DNA of 64,000 bases from VRUE01 sp963753245. Lineage in GTDB: Bacteria; Actinomycetota; Thermoleophilia; Solirubrobacterales; 70-9. The DNA is taken from NCBI GenBank assembly GCA_963753245.1, contig CAVWBK010000003.1, positions 1 to 64,000 on the forward strand, read 5' to 3'. Shown here piece after piece: positions 8,341-16,636 of this stretch (position 1 is the stretch's first letter; each line of letters starts with the position of its first letter). The notes beneath the pieces were generated by a model. The model had not been told where the DNA came from. It did not search any database and saw nothing but the letters and a program-made list of their open reading frames with translations. Both the position numbers and the translations under genes were made by a program.

Positions 8341-8934
8341 GTGATGGGAAGAAGGAACAGCGATGACGTCTTCGTTCTCGGCGACGAGCTGATCGCCACC
8401 GAGACGACGGCGCTGCGGAACCCCGATAGCGCCCTCCGCGTCGGTGACCAGGAGCCCCAGGGCGCAGCGCCCTCGGGTCTGGGTCACCGCACCGCCCCCG
8501 CGGGAGCCCGGGGCCCACGCCGCTTTGCGGCGCTCGGCCTCGGGGCCGCGGCGGCCGCGGCGCTCGGGGTCCTGGAGCTCACCTCCGGCTCCGCAAAGCA
8601 ACCGCAGCCCACCGAGACGTCCTCGCGCTCGGCGTTGGTCCTCCCCCCAGCGCCGGGCCGGGCGAGCCCGCCTGCCCCAACGGACCCGCCCTCTTCCCGG
8701 CCCGAGCCAAGCCAAGGTGATCTCGCCGCGGCAGGGCGCCGGTCGCAGACCCCAGAGAGTGAGCACCAGCGCGAACCCACCCCCTCCCAGGCGCCCGAAA
8801 TCTCGCCTCTGTCGATCTCGACCCCGCCCGCCGTGTCGCAGACTCCGGCGCCGGCTCCTCTGCCCCCGATCCCGCCGCCACCTTCTGGTGGCGGCGGGCC
8901 GGAGGGCACCGAGCAATTCGGGTTCGAGCGCTGA
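8341..8934 (+). CDS. proline-rich single-pass membrane protein at the head of the conjugation module
   Basis: About 197 residues; start GTG 8341, or ATG 8344 just after it. Order: a cytoplasmic, charged N-terminal region of about 60 residues, one hydrophobic helix (RFAALGLGAAAAAALGVLEL, about residues 61-80), then a long Pro/Ser/Glu-rich extracytoplasmic stretch ending PLPPIPPPPSGGGGPEGTE. No known domain is recognised. Its stop overlaps the tcpC start as TGATG, so it is co-translated with the conjugation genes. By position it could be a TcpB-like scaffold, but the sequence does not show that. Confidence 0.6.
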   Translation: MMGRRNSDDVFVLGDELIATETTALRNPDSALRVGDQEPQGAAPSGLGHRTAPAGARGPRRFAALGLGAAAAAALGVLELTSGSAKQPQPTETSSRSALVLPPAPGRASPPAPTDPPSSRPEPSQGDLAAAGRRSQTPESEHQREPTPSQAPEISPLSISTPPAVSQTPAPAPLPPIPPPPSGGGGPEGTEQFGFER

Positions 8935-9803
8935 TGGCCGAGAATTCCTTCCCGGATCGCGTCCAGAGCGGCTGGCAGAGCGTGCGCCGCGCCCGCCACT
9001 CCGCCCGGGCGCCGCGATATCTGGCATCTGCGGTCCTCTTCGTCTTCTTCGCCCTCGGGATCCGCGCCACCTTCCTCTCCCCGGCCTCCGCCGCGCCCAC
9101 GCAGATGCCGCGCGAATCTTCCCGCGATGCCCCCAGTCAGGACTTCGCCCTGCAGTTCGCCCGCGCCTACCTGAGCTACGACGCCGCCCGCCCTGGTCTG
9201 CGCGCCCTCGCCCTCGCCCCATTCATAAGAGGCGCCGGGCTCGCCCCAGATGCCGGTCTCACTCCGACCCGCGGGCGCCAGTTCGTGCGCTGGGTCGAGG
9301 TCGCCTCCGACCAGCGCGCCCTCACGGGAGGCCGGGTGATCACCGTCGCCGCCTGCGTTTCCGGTCAGCGCCTGCCGCTCTACCTCGCCGTTTCGGTCGG
9401 GCATCCGCGCGGCGGGTCTCTGCAGCTGCTCGGCTACCCCTCCCTGGTTGGCGCCCCCTCGATCGCCGCGACCGCCGCCCCGCGGCCTCGTGAATCGGTC
9501 TCCGATCCGGCGCTCAGCGAGGTGGTCGAACGCGTCCTGCGCAACTACCTTGCCGGCACCGCACAGGAGCTCAGGGCGGACCTCGCCGGCGGCGCCGAAG
9601 TGACCCTGCCGACCAGACGCCTGCGCCTGATCGAAGTGCAGCAGATCGTCTGGGTCGGCGCTCCCGGCTCCGGCGCCGTGCTCGCGACGCTCTCCGCCAG
9701 CGACTCGGGCGGCACCAACTACACGCTCAGCTATGAACTCGGCATCACCTACCGCGAGCGCCCCTACGTCGACTTCATCGAGGTCATCCCGACCGGCAGC
9801 TAA
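8934..9803 (+). CDS. tcpC: TcpC-family conjugation protein (VirB8-like)
   Basis: A 289-residue bitopic membrane protein matching the TcpC family of Tn916/pCW3-type conjugation systems, the structural counterpart of VirB8. One helix (about residues 29-48, RYLASAVLFVFFALGIRAT) is followed by two NTF2-like extracytoplasmic domains. The first holds FALQFARAYLSYDAARPGLRA and FVRWVEVASDQRAL; the second holds VERVLRNYLAGTAQELRADL and ends in YRERPYVDFIEVIP. In characterised systems TcpC sits in the envelope and contacts other channel proteins. The ATG at 8934 overlaps the preceding stop. The next conjugation gene (10502) is separated from it by an inserted TA pair. Confidence 0.8.
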   Translation: MAENSFPDRVQSGWQSVRRARHSARAPRYLASAVLFVFFALGIRATFLSPASAAPTQMPRESSRDAPSQDFALQFARAYLSYDAARPGLRALALAPFIRGAGLAPDAGLTPTRGRQFVRWVEVASDQRALTGGRVITVAACVSGQRLPLYLAVSVGHPRGGSLQLLGYPSLVGAPSIAATAAPRPRESVSDPALSEVVERVLRNYLAGTAQELRADLAGGAEVTLPTRRLRLIEVQQIVWVGAPGSGAVLATLSASDSGGTNYTLSYELGITYRERPYVDFIEVIPTGS

Positions 9804-9840
9804 CCATTCGCTCGCGCTTCGCGAAGAGCGCCGCTCTGGA

Positions 9841-10104
9841 CTATCGAGGATCGCTGCGGTAGGCGATCGAGCGGTGGCGGATGGCCGCAACGCGCACCGT
9901 CTGACCCTCGTCGGTCAGCTGGTAGAGAATTCGAAAGGAGCCGACTCGCAGCGAGTAGAGGCCCCGGAGCTTGCCTCGCAGGGCGTGTCCCGCCTGCGGC
10001 TCGCGCTCAAGCAGGCAGAGCGCCTCCTCGATCGCGTCGACCAGAGGCCAATCGAGTTCGAGCAGCCCTTCGCGAGCGCGACGCGCGAGAACCAGTCGCG
10101 CCAC
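9841..10104 (-). CDS. relE: RelE-family toxin
   Basis: An 87-residue protein with the full RelE-like layout: MARLVLARRAREGLLELDWPLV, then PQAGHALRGKLRGLYSLRVGSFRILYQL, ending VAAIRHRSIAYR with the basic strand and catalytic-type residues of mRNA-cleaving RelE toxins. The GTG at 10104 starts 3 nt after the antitoxin stop. The pair is antisense to the conjugation genes on both sides, so it looks like inserted cargo. Confidence 0.87.
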   Translation of the reverse strand: MARLVLARRAREGLLELDWPLVDAIEEALCLLEREPQAGHALRGKLRGLYSLRVGSFRILYQLTDEGQTVRVAAIRHRSIAYRSDPR

Positions 10105-10107
10105 CGG

Positions 10108-10395
10108 TCAGTCGGCTGCCGCTCGACGCCTTGCCAACTCCTCGCGCAGCTCGTCAAACGCGACCGTCTCTCCTCTTGCGATCTCAGCCAAACCGGCCTC
10201 GAGTGCGGTGAGCGCCGCGGGGTCTGAGAGGACCTCGGCGGTCTCCTCCAGCGCCTCGTACTCGTCGATAGACACCAGCGCGGCGGTCGGGACTCCATTG
10301 CGAGTTACGAGCACATGATCGCGTCGCTCACTGACATCTGCCAAAAGGCGACTCAGATTGCTGCGTAGCTCGCGCACCGCGACAGTCTTTGGCAT
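10108..10395 (-). CDS. Phd/YefM-family antitoxin
   Basis: A 95-residue antitoxin: MPKTVAVRELRSNLSRLLADV is the Phd/YefM DNA-binding entry, followed by VLVTRNGVPTAALVSIDEYE, then a helical acidic tail for toxin binding. The ATG at 10395 is chosen as the start of this motif. It lies directly upstream of relE. The palindrome at 10406-10421 is only 10 nt upstream, so repression would block initiation. Confidence 0.87.
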   Translation of the reverse strand: MPKTVAVRELRSNLSRLLADVSERRDHVLVTRNGVPTAALVSIDEYEALEETAEVLSDPAALTALEAGLAEIARGETVAFDELREELARRRAAAD

Positions 10396-10405
10396 GAGGC
10401 TGAGT

Positions 10406-10421
10406 GTACACAGATGTGTAC
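10406..10421. promoter_or_regulatory. operator palindrome of the phd-relE pair
   Basis: GTACACA-GA-TGTGTAC is a perfect 7+7 inverted repeat centred about 18 nt upstream of the antitoxin start. GTAC-containing palindromes at this place are typical Phd/YefM operators; the binding itself is inferred. Confidence 0.65.
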
Positions 10422-10501
10422 GCGCCCTGGGGTATCGGCCCGCGTCCTCGGATCGTCTCGTGGATCGACTAACGAAAGCTGGCCGACACTTTGGAGGAAC
10501 C

Positions 10502-10873
10502 ATGCCCCGTCGAATCGCGATCTGCATTTCTCTCGCCACGCTCCTGCTCGGAGTCGGGGTCATTGCTCCGTCCGAGGAGCTGCCTTATGGCACAACCTCC
10601 GCTGAGGCAGCGGTGACCAAGTCGCTCGCCGGTGGCGCCGGGGGAGGGAGCAATGTCAGCGGCGCCGGAAACCGCCTCAGCACGCTGCTCAGCGGCTGGG
10701 CGGTCCCGGTTCTCACCGTGCTCGCCGGCTGCCTTTTGGTCGGTGCCCTCGTTTCCCGCAATATCGGTACCAGCGTCGGCATCGTCGTCATCACTCTGCT
10801 TGGTCTGATCTTCCTTCTCGCCCCGCAGGTGGTCGAGTCTTTCGCCAAGGGAATCGCCTCGACCGTGTTTTAG
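10502..10873 (+). CDS. VirB2/TrbC-like pilin-type membrane protein
   Basis: A 123-residue protein with an excellent ribosome site (GGAGGAAC before ATG 10502). A signal peptide (RIAICISLATLLLGVGVIAP) precedes a Gly/Ser-rich linker and two hydrophobic helices (WAVPVLTVLAGCLLVGALV and GTSVGIVVITLLGLIFLLA) joined by a short polar turn, then a short amphipathic end. This size and two-helix layout suit VirB2/TrbC pilins or small Tcp membrane proteins. The call rests on topology and on its place between TcpC and TcpE, not on a sequence motif. Confidence 0.6.
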   Translation: MPRRIAICISLATLLLGVGVIAPSEELPYGTTSAEAAVTKSLAGGAGGGSNVSGAGNRLSTLLSGWAVPVLTVLAGCLLVGALVSRNIGTSVGIVVITLLGLIFLLAPQVVESFAKGIASTVF

Positions 10874-11050
10874 CTGGCGTCCAGAGTCACTGCATCTTGG
10901 CGGGTCCTCCTTCGCTCGCCCAGCGCAGGCGTCGCTTGTTTGAGTTGGTGGCACTCGACGCCTCTGCGGGATCATGTTTCGCGGAAATCTCAGCGGCCTC
11001 GATGGAAGCGTTCGGTGGTCGGGATTGGCCGCCGCGCACACCCTCAACCG

Positions 11051-11271
11051 ATGCTCGACTTGGACCCCTATCTGAAACGGATCGGCCTGAACGGGCAGCC
11101 GAGCATCGCCCAGCTCCACCGGGCGCATTTGACCTCGATTCCTTCGAGAACCTCGACCCGCACCAGCGCCTGGCGGTCTCGCTGGCGGTGGAGGGCCTCG
11201 AGCACAAGTTGGTGACCGAACGCCGCGGCGGCTACTGCTGTGATCGAGCGCTCGCTAGCGGGCTCTTCTGA
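11051..11271 (+). pseudogene. nat: arylamine N-acetyltransferase, N-terminal fragment with frameshift
   Basis: The ATG at 11051 begins LDLDPYLKRIGLNGQPSIAQ then LHRAHLTSIP, the standard N-terminus of acetyl-CoA:arylamine N-acetyltransferases. A one-base deletion after TCGATTCC changes frame; the next frame continues FENLDPHQRLAV and ends TERRGGYC, which carries the catalytic Cys of the family. After RGGYC the sequence runs into an unrelated short tail and a TGA, so the catalytic His and Asp parts are gone. A dead remnant between two conjugation genes. Confidence 0.8.
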
Positions 11272-11293
11272 TCGCTATTAGGGTGGCGCAACT

Positions 11294-11659
11294 GTGTGCC
11301 GTGCTATCGCCGCGCCGGTGTTGATGGCCGCCCTGACTCTCACCGGGTGTGGCTCCTCATCCTCGCCGGGACCCTCCGAAGTGGAAGCTAACCGTTTGGC
11401 TCGGGATCTGATCGGGCTCAGCGGCCCGCAATGTGTGCGGGTCAGCGGTGGATCAAATCCCGCCAGGAGTTCCAGCGACCCGGTCCACCAGATCAGCGGC
11501 CCCAGATTCACCTGCTCAGGTTCGCGCCACGGTCGTCGAATTACCGTTGAAGTGACTGTGAGCGAATCGGGGCACGCAGCTGTGATCGATCACTGCGATC
11601 ACCTGGACTATGACCTTTGCAAGGAACTCGGCCGGGGTCGCAGGTCGATCGGCGGTTAA
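11294..11659 (+). CDS. small lipoprotein, unknown function
   Basis: About 121 residues from the GTG at 11294 (alternative ATG 11324). The N-terminus MAALTLTGCGSSSS has a lipobox (LTGC), so a diacylglyceryl-anchored lipoprotein is expected. The mature part has three more Cys (QCVRV, FTCSG, DHCDHLDYDLC) and no recognised domain. It sits between the pilin-like gene and tcpE. Conjugation modules often contain small lipoproteins, but I cannot assign a role, and an unrelated gene inserted with the nat remnant is also possible. Confidence 0.5.
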   Translation: MCRAIAAPVLMAALTLTGCGSSSSPGPSEVEANRLARDLIGLSGPQCVRVSGGSNPARSSSDPVHQISGPRFTCSGSRHGRRITVEVTVSESGHAAVIDHCDHLDYDLCKELGRGRRSIGG

Positions 11660-11951
11660 GCTACGGGGGTACCCAGAGGTCGCCACCGTGTGCTCCTGAT
11701 CGCGTCGCACAATATCGGCGCCAGCGCAGCCTCGTCGTCGCTCTGCCTGCCTGATCTGTTCGCTCCGCGGGCGGCCCAGTCCTGAGGAAGCGAACCCGAG
11801 CTGCCCCGCGTCGCCGCCGACGGCATGGCCCGAGCAGTCTGCTGTGTGTGGCGGGAGATTGGGCACACCTATTCCCGAAAGTCGGGCTCGGGTTGGACCG
11901 TTTCCAGCTCGACCGCGGTAGCGAATTTGGGGTTCGGCTCGTCTAGCCGGT
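11660..11951. other. intergenic stretch before tcpE, no gene recognised
   Basis: 292 nt without a supported gene on either strand. Small open frames here lack domains and ribosome sites. Nothing structured was noticed. Confidence 0.4.
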
Positions 11952-12599
11952 GTGTCCGAAGCCCAGAGCCGCAAGGTGGTTCGCAGCTACCGTCTCGTCT
12001 TTCGCCGCCGCTGGCGCATCTTCCGCATCCAGGGTTGGCGCATCCCGCTGCCCGGCGGCATCGAGCTGCGCCTCCTCGCCTACTGGCTCGTCTCGCTGGC
12101 GCTGATCGCTCTGCTCGGAAGGTTGCCGCTGCTCGGCGCAGTCCTCTGCGCGCCTCCCGCCTCGTTGCGTCTGCTCGCCCTGCCGATCGCCGCCGCCTGG
12201 ATGCTCTCGCGCTGGGAGATTGACGGCCGCCCGCCCCACCGGGCGCTCGCCGGCCTACTCGCCTGGGGCCTGCGCTCGCGCACTCTCGCTGCCCTGCGCC
12301 CCGTTCCGGCTGAGCAAACAGAATTCGCGCCGCTCGGCGAGCTCGCCCTCGCTCCCGACCTCGGCGCCCCGAGCTATCCGCGTGGGCGTATCCGTGGCCC
12401 CGCTCGGCTCCTGCTCCGCTATCCGGTAACCGTCGCGCTCGAGCAGGTGCCGCGCCGCGGCGGCGGCGAGGCGCGCGATCGCGCCGCTGCGGCGCGCCGA
12501 TGGCGCCTGCGGACCGGCAGCGCTCGGCCTCTGCACAACGGCAAGACGATCGAGGTCCCCGCCGGGCGTAGCGTCGTCTTCGAGGACAAGGAGCGGTGA
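11952..12599 (+). CDS. tcpE: TcpE-family conjugation membrane protein
   Basis: About 215 residues matching the TcpE layout: a cytoplasmic basic N-terminus (VVRSYRLVFRRRWRIFRIQG), two close hydrophobic helices (about 38-85, LLAYWLVSLALIALLG and SLRLLALPIAAAWMLS), then WEIDGRPPHRALAGLLAWGL, the WxxDGRxxHxAL turn typical of this family, and a C-terminal cytoplasmic domain. TcpE is a small inner-membrane part of Tn916/pCW3-type transfer machines. Start GTG 11952. Its TGA overlaps the GTG of the ATPase gene (GTGA), so the two are translationally coupled. Confidence 0.8.
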   Translation: MSEAQSRKVVRSYRLVFRRRWRIFRIQGWRIPLPGGIELRLLAYWLVSLALIALLGRLPLLGAVLCAPPASLRLLALPIAAAWMLSRWEIDGRPPHRALAGLLAWGLRSRTLAALRPVPAEQTEFAPLGELALAPDLGAPSYPRGRIRGPARLLLRYPVTVALEQVPRRGGGEARDRAAAARRWRLRTGSARPLHNGKTIEVPAGRSVVFEDKER

Positions 12600-15028
12600 G
12601 GCAACCCCACTACTTCTTCTGCGCCAACCTGGTCCTCCGCACCCCGAGTGATGCCTGGGCCGTCTTCCAGCTCGAGGGCCAGAGTTATCCCGGTCTCCCC
12701 GAGTCCCGCAAGATCGAGGTAGGCGAGCGCCTCGAGGCGCTCGCCTACACCCTTGAGACGGATTTCCAAATCCTCCGGGTCTCCCGCGCCTTTGATTCAG
12801 ATGCCTACGTTCGTCGTGTCCTCGCGACGCTCGATCCCCGCCACGGTGACCGCCCCCGTCTGCTCGCCCACATCGAGGAGCATCGAGCCGAGTTCGAGCG
12901 CCGGGGAGCGTTGCGGCCGGAGATCTACCTCGCCGTGCGCCTCGACTCCGAACCAGGTTCCGGTCCCTTCGGGGGCGTGCTCGATGGCGCCGCCGAGGCC
13001 TGGCGCTCCTTCGCCGCGACCCTCGGTATCGAGGATCCGCGCAGCATCGGCGCCCGCCAGCTCGCCGCTTTGCGGCAGGCCGAGGAGGCCGCCTTTGATC
13101 GCGTGCTCAGCTATCTCGAGTGCCGTCGTGTCGGCCCGCGCCGGCTGGCGACGCTGATCCGCCGCGCCTACACCCGCGGCCTCGGCGAGCCTCGGCCCGA
13201 CGATGGCTTTGAGCCGCAGGCGCTCTCCTTCCTTGACCCTGGCGGCGAGCGGCGCTTTGAGCCCTACGGCTATGACCTCCTGCGCCTGCACGAGAGCCGG
13301 GTGACCGTCGCCCGGCGGTCGCTGATCGTCGACTCCGAGCAGGGCCGCGCCCACCAGGCCCAGCTCGTGCTCGGCGCGATGCCCGAGGAGGCGGCGGTAC
13401 CGGGCCCCGCCGCCGAGCTGATGTTCGCTCCGCTTGAGCTCGGCTTCGCGGTCGATGCCACCCTCTCGGTCGAGTTCCTCGCCAACCGCGAGGCGCGCCG
13501 CCTGCTCGCCAAGCGCAAGGTGGACGCCGATCAGATCGCCCGTGAGGAGGCCTCCGGTGATCACGGCCCTTCCTTTGAGGCCGCCGAGCGGCCCCATCTG
13601 GCGCGCGAGCTGGAGGCGGTGCTTGGCGGTGGTGATCGTCCGCCGCTGCTGCGCTCGGCGCTCCTGCTCTCGGTTGCCGGGCATGATTCCTCCGAGCTCG
13701 AGGAGCGGGTGCAGCGCCTGCGCGAGTCCTATGGCCGGGTTCAGCTGCACCGCCCCGCCGGTGAGCAGCACCGCCTGCTTCTCGCCTCATTGCCGGCGGC
13801 GACCTTTCCCCTGCCCGAGTACAAGGAACATCTGCTCCCCGATCAGCTCGGGGCGATGGTGCCCCACGCGATCTCGCAGGTCGGTTCGGAGATCGGCCCC
13901 TACATCGGTCACACCCTGACCGGCTCGCGCTCGCCGGTCCAGTTCGACCTCGCCGAGGCCTGCCAGCAGAACCGCCCGCCGACCTGCCTCCTGGTCGGCA
14001 GCCTCGGCTCGGGCAAGACCGTCTGCCTGGAGCTCGCCGCCTGGCAGGCCTTCCTGCAGGGCTCGGGGCCGATCATCGACATCGACCCCAAGGGCGATCA
14101 CCATCTCGAGCGCCTTCCCGGAGTCGAGGGGCGGATCGAGACGATCGAGCTCTCCGGTGAGGAGCGCTATCGCGGCCTGCTCGACCCGATGCGGGTCGGT
14201 GCCCCCGAGACCCGCGAGGATCTCACCTACAACTTTCTCGTCTCGATTCTGCCGGCGCCGGCCAAGCCCGAGTGGCAGACCCAGCTGCGGCTTGCGGTCT
14301 CCGAGGCCAGTGCGGCCGGCGCCAGCAATTGCGCCGCGATCCTCTCCCGCCTCGCCGCCTCCGAGAGCGCCGAGGCGGTTGAGGTCGGCCGCGCGATCGA
14401 GGTGCACGGCCAGGCTGGTCTCGCCAAGCTCGGCATCGGCAGTGCCGAGAGCGAGGTCCCGAGCGTCGGCGATGCCCAGGTGGTCTCGCTGCGGATCCGC
14501 AATCTCAGTCTGCCGCTGGCCGGCACCGCCCGCTCGGAGCTGCTCGAGGAGGAGCGCACCAGCCTTGCCGTCCTGCGCCTGCTGGCGGCCTATGCGCTGC
14601 GCCTCTGCGCCACGGACACCCAGCGCCACTCGGTGTTGGCGATGGACGAGGCCTGGGCGTTGACCTCAGATGCCCAGGGCCGGGCGCTGCTCGAGCGGAT
14701 GAGTCGCCTCGGTCGAAGCCAGAACATCACGCCGATCCTCGCCACCCAGATGCTCGGCGATGCCGCCGAGCTCGAGCCGTTGGTCGGGGCACTATTCGCC
14801 TTTGGGGTCGAGACCGACGCCGAGGCGCGCCGGGCGCTGGAGCTGCTGCGTCTCGACCCCGACGATGAGACCGCGACCCAGCGCCTGCTCGACTACCGCG
14901 AGGGCCGTTGCTACCTGCGCGATTTTGGCGGTCAGGTGGCGCCGGTTCAGATCGACCCACCGTCCTGGCTGCTCGGCGCGCTCAGCACCACCCCTCCGAC
15001 CGACCGCGACCAGAGCGCTGATCGGTGA
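12596..15028 (+). CDS. VirB4/TcpF-like conjugation ATPase
   Basis: An 810-residue ATPase that should power assembly of, and transport through, the conjugation channel. The N-terminal 450 residues form the VirB4-type domain with few landmarks. The C-terminal RecA-like domain has Walker A GSLGSGKT (468-475), Walker B LAMDEAW with D684 and E685, and the later NITPILATQMLGDAAEL segment typical of VirB4/ConE. Length suits the family. The GTG at 12596 overlaps tcpE as GTGA. Downstream the operon is interrupted by an antisense P450 and its TetR gene before the VirB6-like gene. Confidence 0.87.
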   Translation: MRQPHYFFCANLVLRTPSDAWAVFQLEGQSYPGLPESRKIEVGERLEALAYTLETDFQILRVSRAFDSDAYVRRVLATLDPRHGDRPRLLAHIEEHRAEFERRGALRPEIYLAVRLDSEPGSGPFGGVLDGAAEAWRSFAATLGIEDPRSIGARQLAALRQAEEAAFDRVLSYLECRRVGPRRLATLIRRAYTRGLGEPRPDDGFEPQALSFLDPGGERRFEPYGYDLLRLHESRVTVARRSLIVDSEQGRAHQAQLVLGAMPEEAAVPGPAAELMFAPLELGFAVDATLSVEFLANREARRLLAKRKVDADQIAREEASGDHGPSFEAAERPHLARELEAVLGGGDRPPLLRSALLLSVAGHDSSELEERVQRLRESYGRVQLHRPAGEQHRLLLASLPAATFPLPEYKEHLLPDQLGAMVPHAISQVGSEIGPYIGHTLTGSRSPVQFDLAEACQQNRPPTCLLVGSLGSGKTVCLELAAWQAFLQGSGPIIDIDPKGDHHLERLPGVEGRIETIELSGEERYRGLLDPMRVGAPETREDLTYNFLVSILPAPAKPEWQTQLRLAVSEASAAGASNCAAILSRLAASESAEAVEVGRAIEVHGQAGLAKLGIGSAESEVPSVGDAQVVSLRIRNLSLPLAGTARSELLEEERTSLAVLRLLAAYALRLCATDTQRHSVLAMDEAWALTSDAQGRALLERMSRLGRSQNITPILATQMLGDAAELEPLVGALFAFGVETDAEARRALELLRLDPDDETATQRLLDYREGRCYLRDFGGQVAPVQIDPPSWLLGALSTTPPTDRDQSADR

Positions 15029-15113
15029 GGGACACGGTGGGCGGGAACCTTAGGACCAAAGCGAGAGGGCGCGATCCTCGACCACTGTTGCCGCAAACGG
15101 CGCTGAGCTTCGA

Positions 15114-16409
15114 TCAGCGATTGCTGACGAGGACCCGCGCCCCTCTGGCCGGGACGAGGATCGGACCCCGGCGACCGAGGCGTTCCGGACCTCTGCGGTC
15201 GGGTTCGAAGTGCAGGGCAGCGGTCAACTCCTCGAGCACCGTTCGCATCTCAAACTGGGCGAAGGCCGCTCCGATGCAGCGCCGCGTGGCACCTCCGAAG
15301 GGGAACCACTCACTTGCCGGCGGGCGTCTGCCGAGGAAGCGAGTGCCGTCAAATCGCCAGGGGTCCGGATAGAGATCCTCGCGGCGGTGGACGAGGAGGC
15401 TGCAGGGCGCCAGGGTCGTTCCCGCCGGGAGATCATGCCCGGCGATCCTCCTCGGGTGCAGAAGCTTGCGCAGGACGACCGGCACCGGGGGGTGGAGCCG
15501 CAGGGTCTCGGCGATTACCGCATCGAGCCGCTCGTCTGAGTCCTCGCCAACGAGTCCCCTCTGGAGCTCTGGTTGCAGGGCGAGCTCGCGCAGCGCCCAG
15601 GCGATCGCCGTCGCCGTGGTCTCGTGTCCCGCCACCAGCAGGGTCGCCAGCTCATCGCGAAGCTCTTGGTCTGTGAGGCCCTGGCCCTGCTCGTCTCTGG
15701 CCAGCAGGAGAAGAGAGAGGATGTCCTCGCGCTCTCCCAGGTCGCGGCAGTCCCTTCGCTGGCTGATCTCATTCGCCAGCTCCTCATCGACCGCTCCAAC
15801 CTGCCGCCTGAAGGCCGGCAGGTTGATCAACCGCTGTGGCCCGAGTACCCCGAAGAGCAGCGCCCGCCGCATGTCGGTCACCCAGCCGAGCATCGCTCTC
15901 AGCGCGTCGCCGAGTCGATCCAGCCGCTCCCCGTCTCGCACGCCGAAGACGCAGCGCATGATCACCGAGAAGGTCAGCGACTGGGCGAGCGGCAACATCG
16001 CGACCGGCCTGCCACGCGGAATTTCCTCGATCATCCGCCCGCTTGCCGCCCGCATCTCGCGCTCATAGGCGCGCATCCGCTCGCCGTGCAGTGCCGGGAG
16101 CAGGAGCTTGCGACGGGCGAGATGCTCGGGACCGTCGAGGAGCAGCACGTTTCGGGTGCCGATCAGCGGCCGCAGGGCGAAGTTTGCCTCGCCCGAGTTG
16201 GCATCGGCTGGACCCAGAGCGAAGGTCTCCTTGACCGCGGCGGGATCGCCGAGGACGACCCAGGTCTCACCGAGCAGGCGGACGGTGAAGACCTCCCCGT
16301 GGCGCCGCCGCGCCGCGGCGAAGTAACGCTCGGGGTCAAGGCCATAGCGCAGCGACTGCAGCGCGACCGGCGAGCGCAGGCGCCCTGGCAGCTCTTGGGC
16401 GCCGCTCAT
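15114..16409 (-). CDS. cytochrome P450
   Basis: A 431-residue soluble P450 monooxygenase. Visible motifs: I-helix AGHETT (260-265), K-helix ETLR (E301 to R304), PDPWRFDGTRF, and heme loop FPFGGATRRCIGAAF with the thiolate ligand Cys378. The order and length suit bacterial class I P450s that take electrons from separate ferredoxins; none is adjacent. The ATG at 16409 gives a normal N-terminus (SGAQELPGRLRSPVALQSL). A start at 16580 would add about 57 Arg/Pro-rich residues and is doubtful. The gene is divergent from a TetR gene across a perfect palindrome and lies antisense inside the conjugation gene cluster. Substrate unknown. Confidence 0.9.
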   Translation of the reverse strand: MSGAQELPGRLRSPVALQSLRYGLDPERYFAAARRRHGEVFTVRLLGETWVVLGDPAAVKETFALGPADANSGEANFALRPLIGTRNVLLLDGPEHLARRKLLLPALHGERMRAYEREMRAASGRMIEEIPRGRPVAMLPLAQSLTFSVIMRCVFGVRDGERLDRLGDALRAMLGWVTDMRRALLFGVLGPQRLINLPAFRRQVGAVDEELANEISQRRDCRDLGEREDILSLLLLARDEQGQGLTDQELRDELATLLVAGHETTATAIAWALRELALQPELQRGLVGEDSDERLDAVIAETLRLHPPVPVVLRKLLHPRRIAGHDLPAGTTLAPCSLLVHRREDLYPDPWRFDGTRFLGRRPPASEWFPFGGATRRCIGAAFAQFEMRTVLEELTAALHFEPDRRGPERLGRRGPILVPARGARVLVSNR

Positions 16410-16582
16410 CAGGGGCCCGCATTCTGGCTGAGGAGCGAGCCGCGAAGCCGGACAATGCAACGGTCTCCGTCGAACCGCGAGCGGGCATCGATTGACTGGC
16501 AGGGGAGGCCAGCGGCGCATCGCACTCCTGGTCGCCGCTGGCACAGCCGGGCGGGCGCGGGCCCGCGAGTAGGTGGGCATGA

Positions 16583-16610
16583 CCCAATCTAATCATCTGA
16601 TTAGATTGGG
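16583..16610. promoter_or_regulatory. 28-bp perfect palindrome, likely TetR operator
   Basis: The half-site CCCAATCTAATCA (16583-16595) is repeated exactly as its reverse complement (16598-16610) around a TC centre. It lies in the divergent region, 26 nt before the tetR start and immediately upstream of the longest P450 frame. An AT-rich perfect palindrome of this length in GC-rich DNA is a strong candidate TetR site that controls both genes. Confidence 0.8.
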
Positions 16611-16636
16611 CGCCAGGATAGATCCAGACGGGGAAA

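Noticed and set aside
8484..9890. A 468-codon antisense frame across tcpC and the gene before it
   Set aside because: Gly/Arg-rich shadow; the plus strand has coupled genes with membrane helices and TcpC features.
15573..16592. A 339-codon open frame antisense to the P450
   Set aside because: No domain, no ribosome site, and the opposite strand carries a complete P450 with all motifs.
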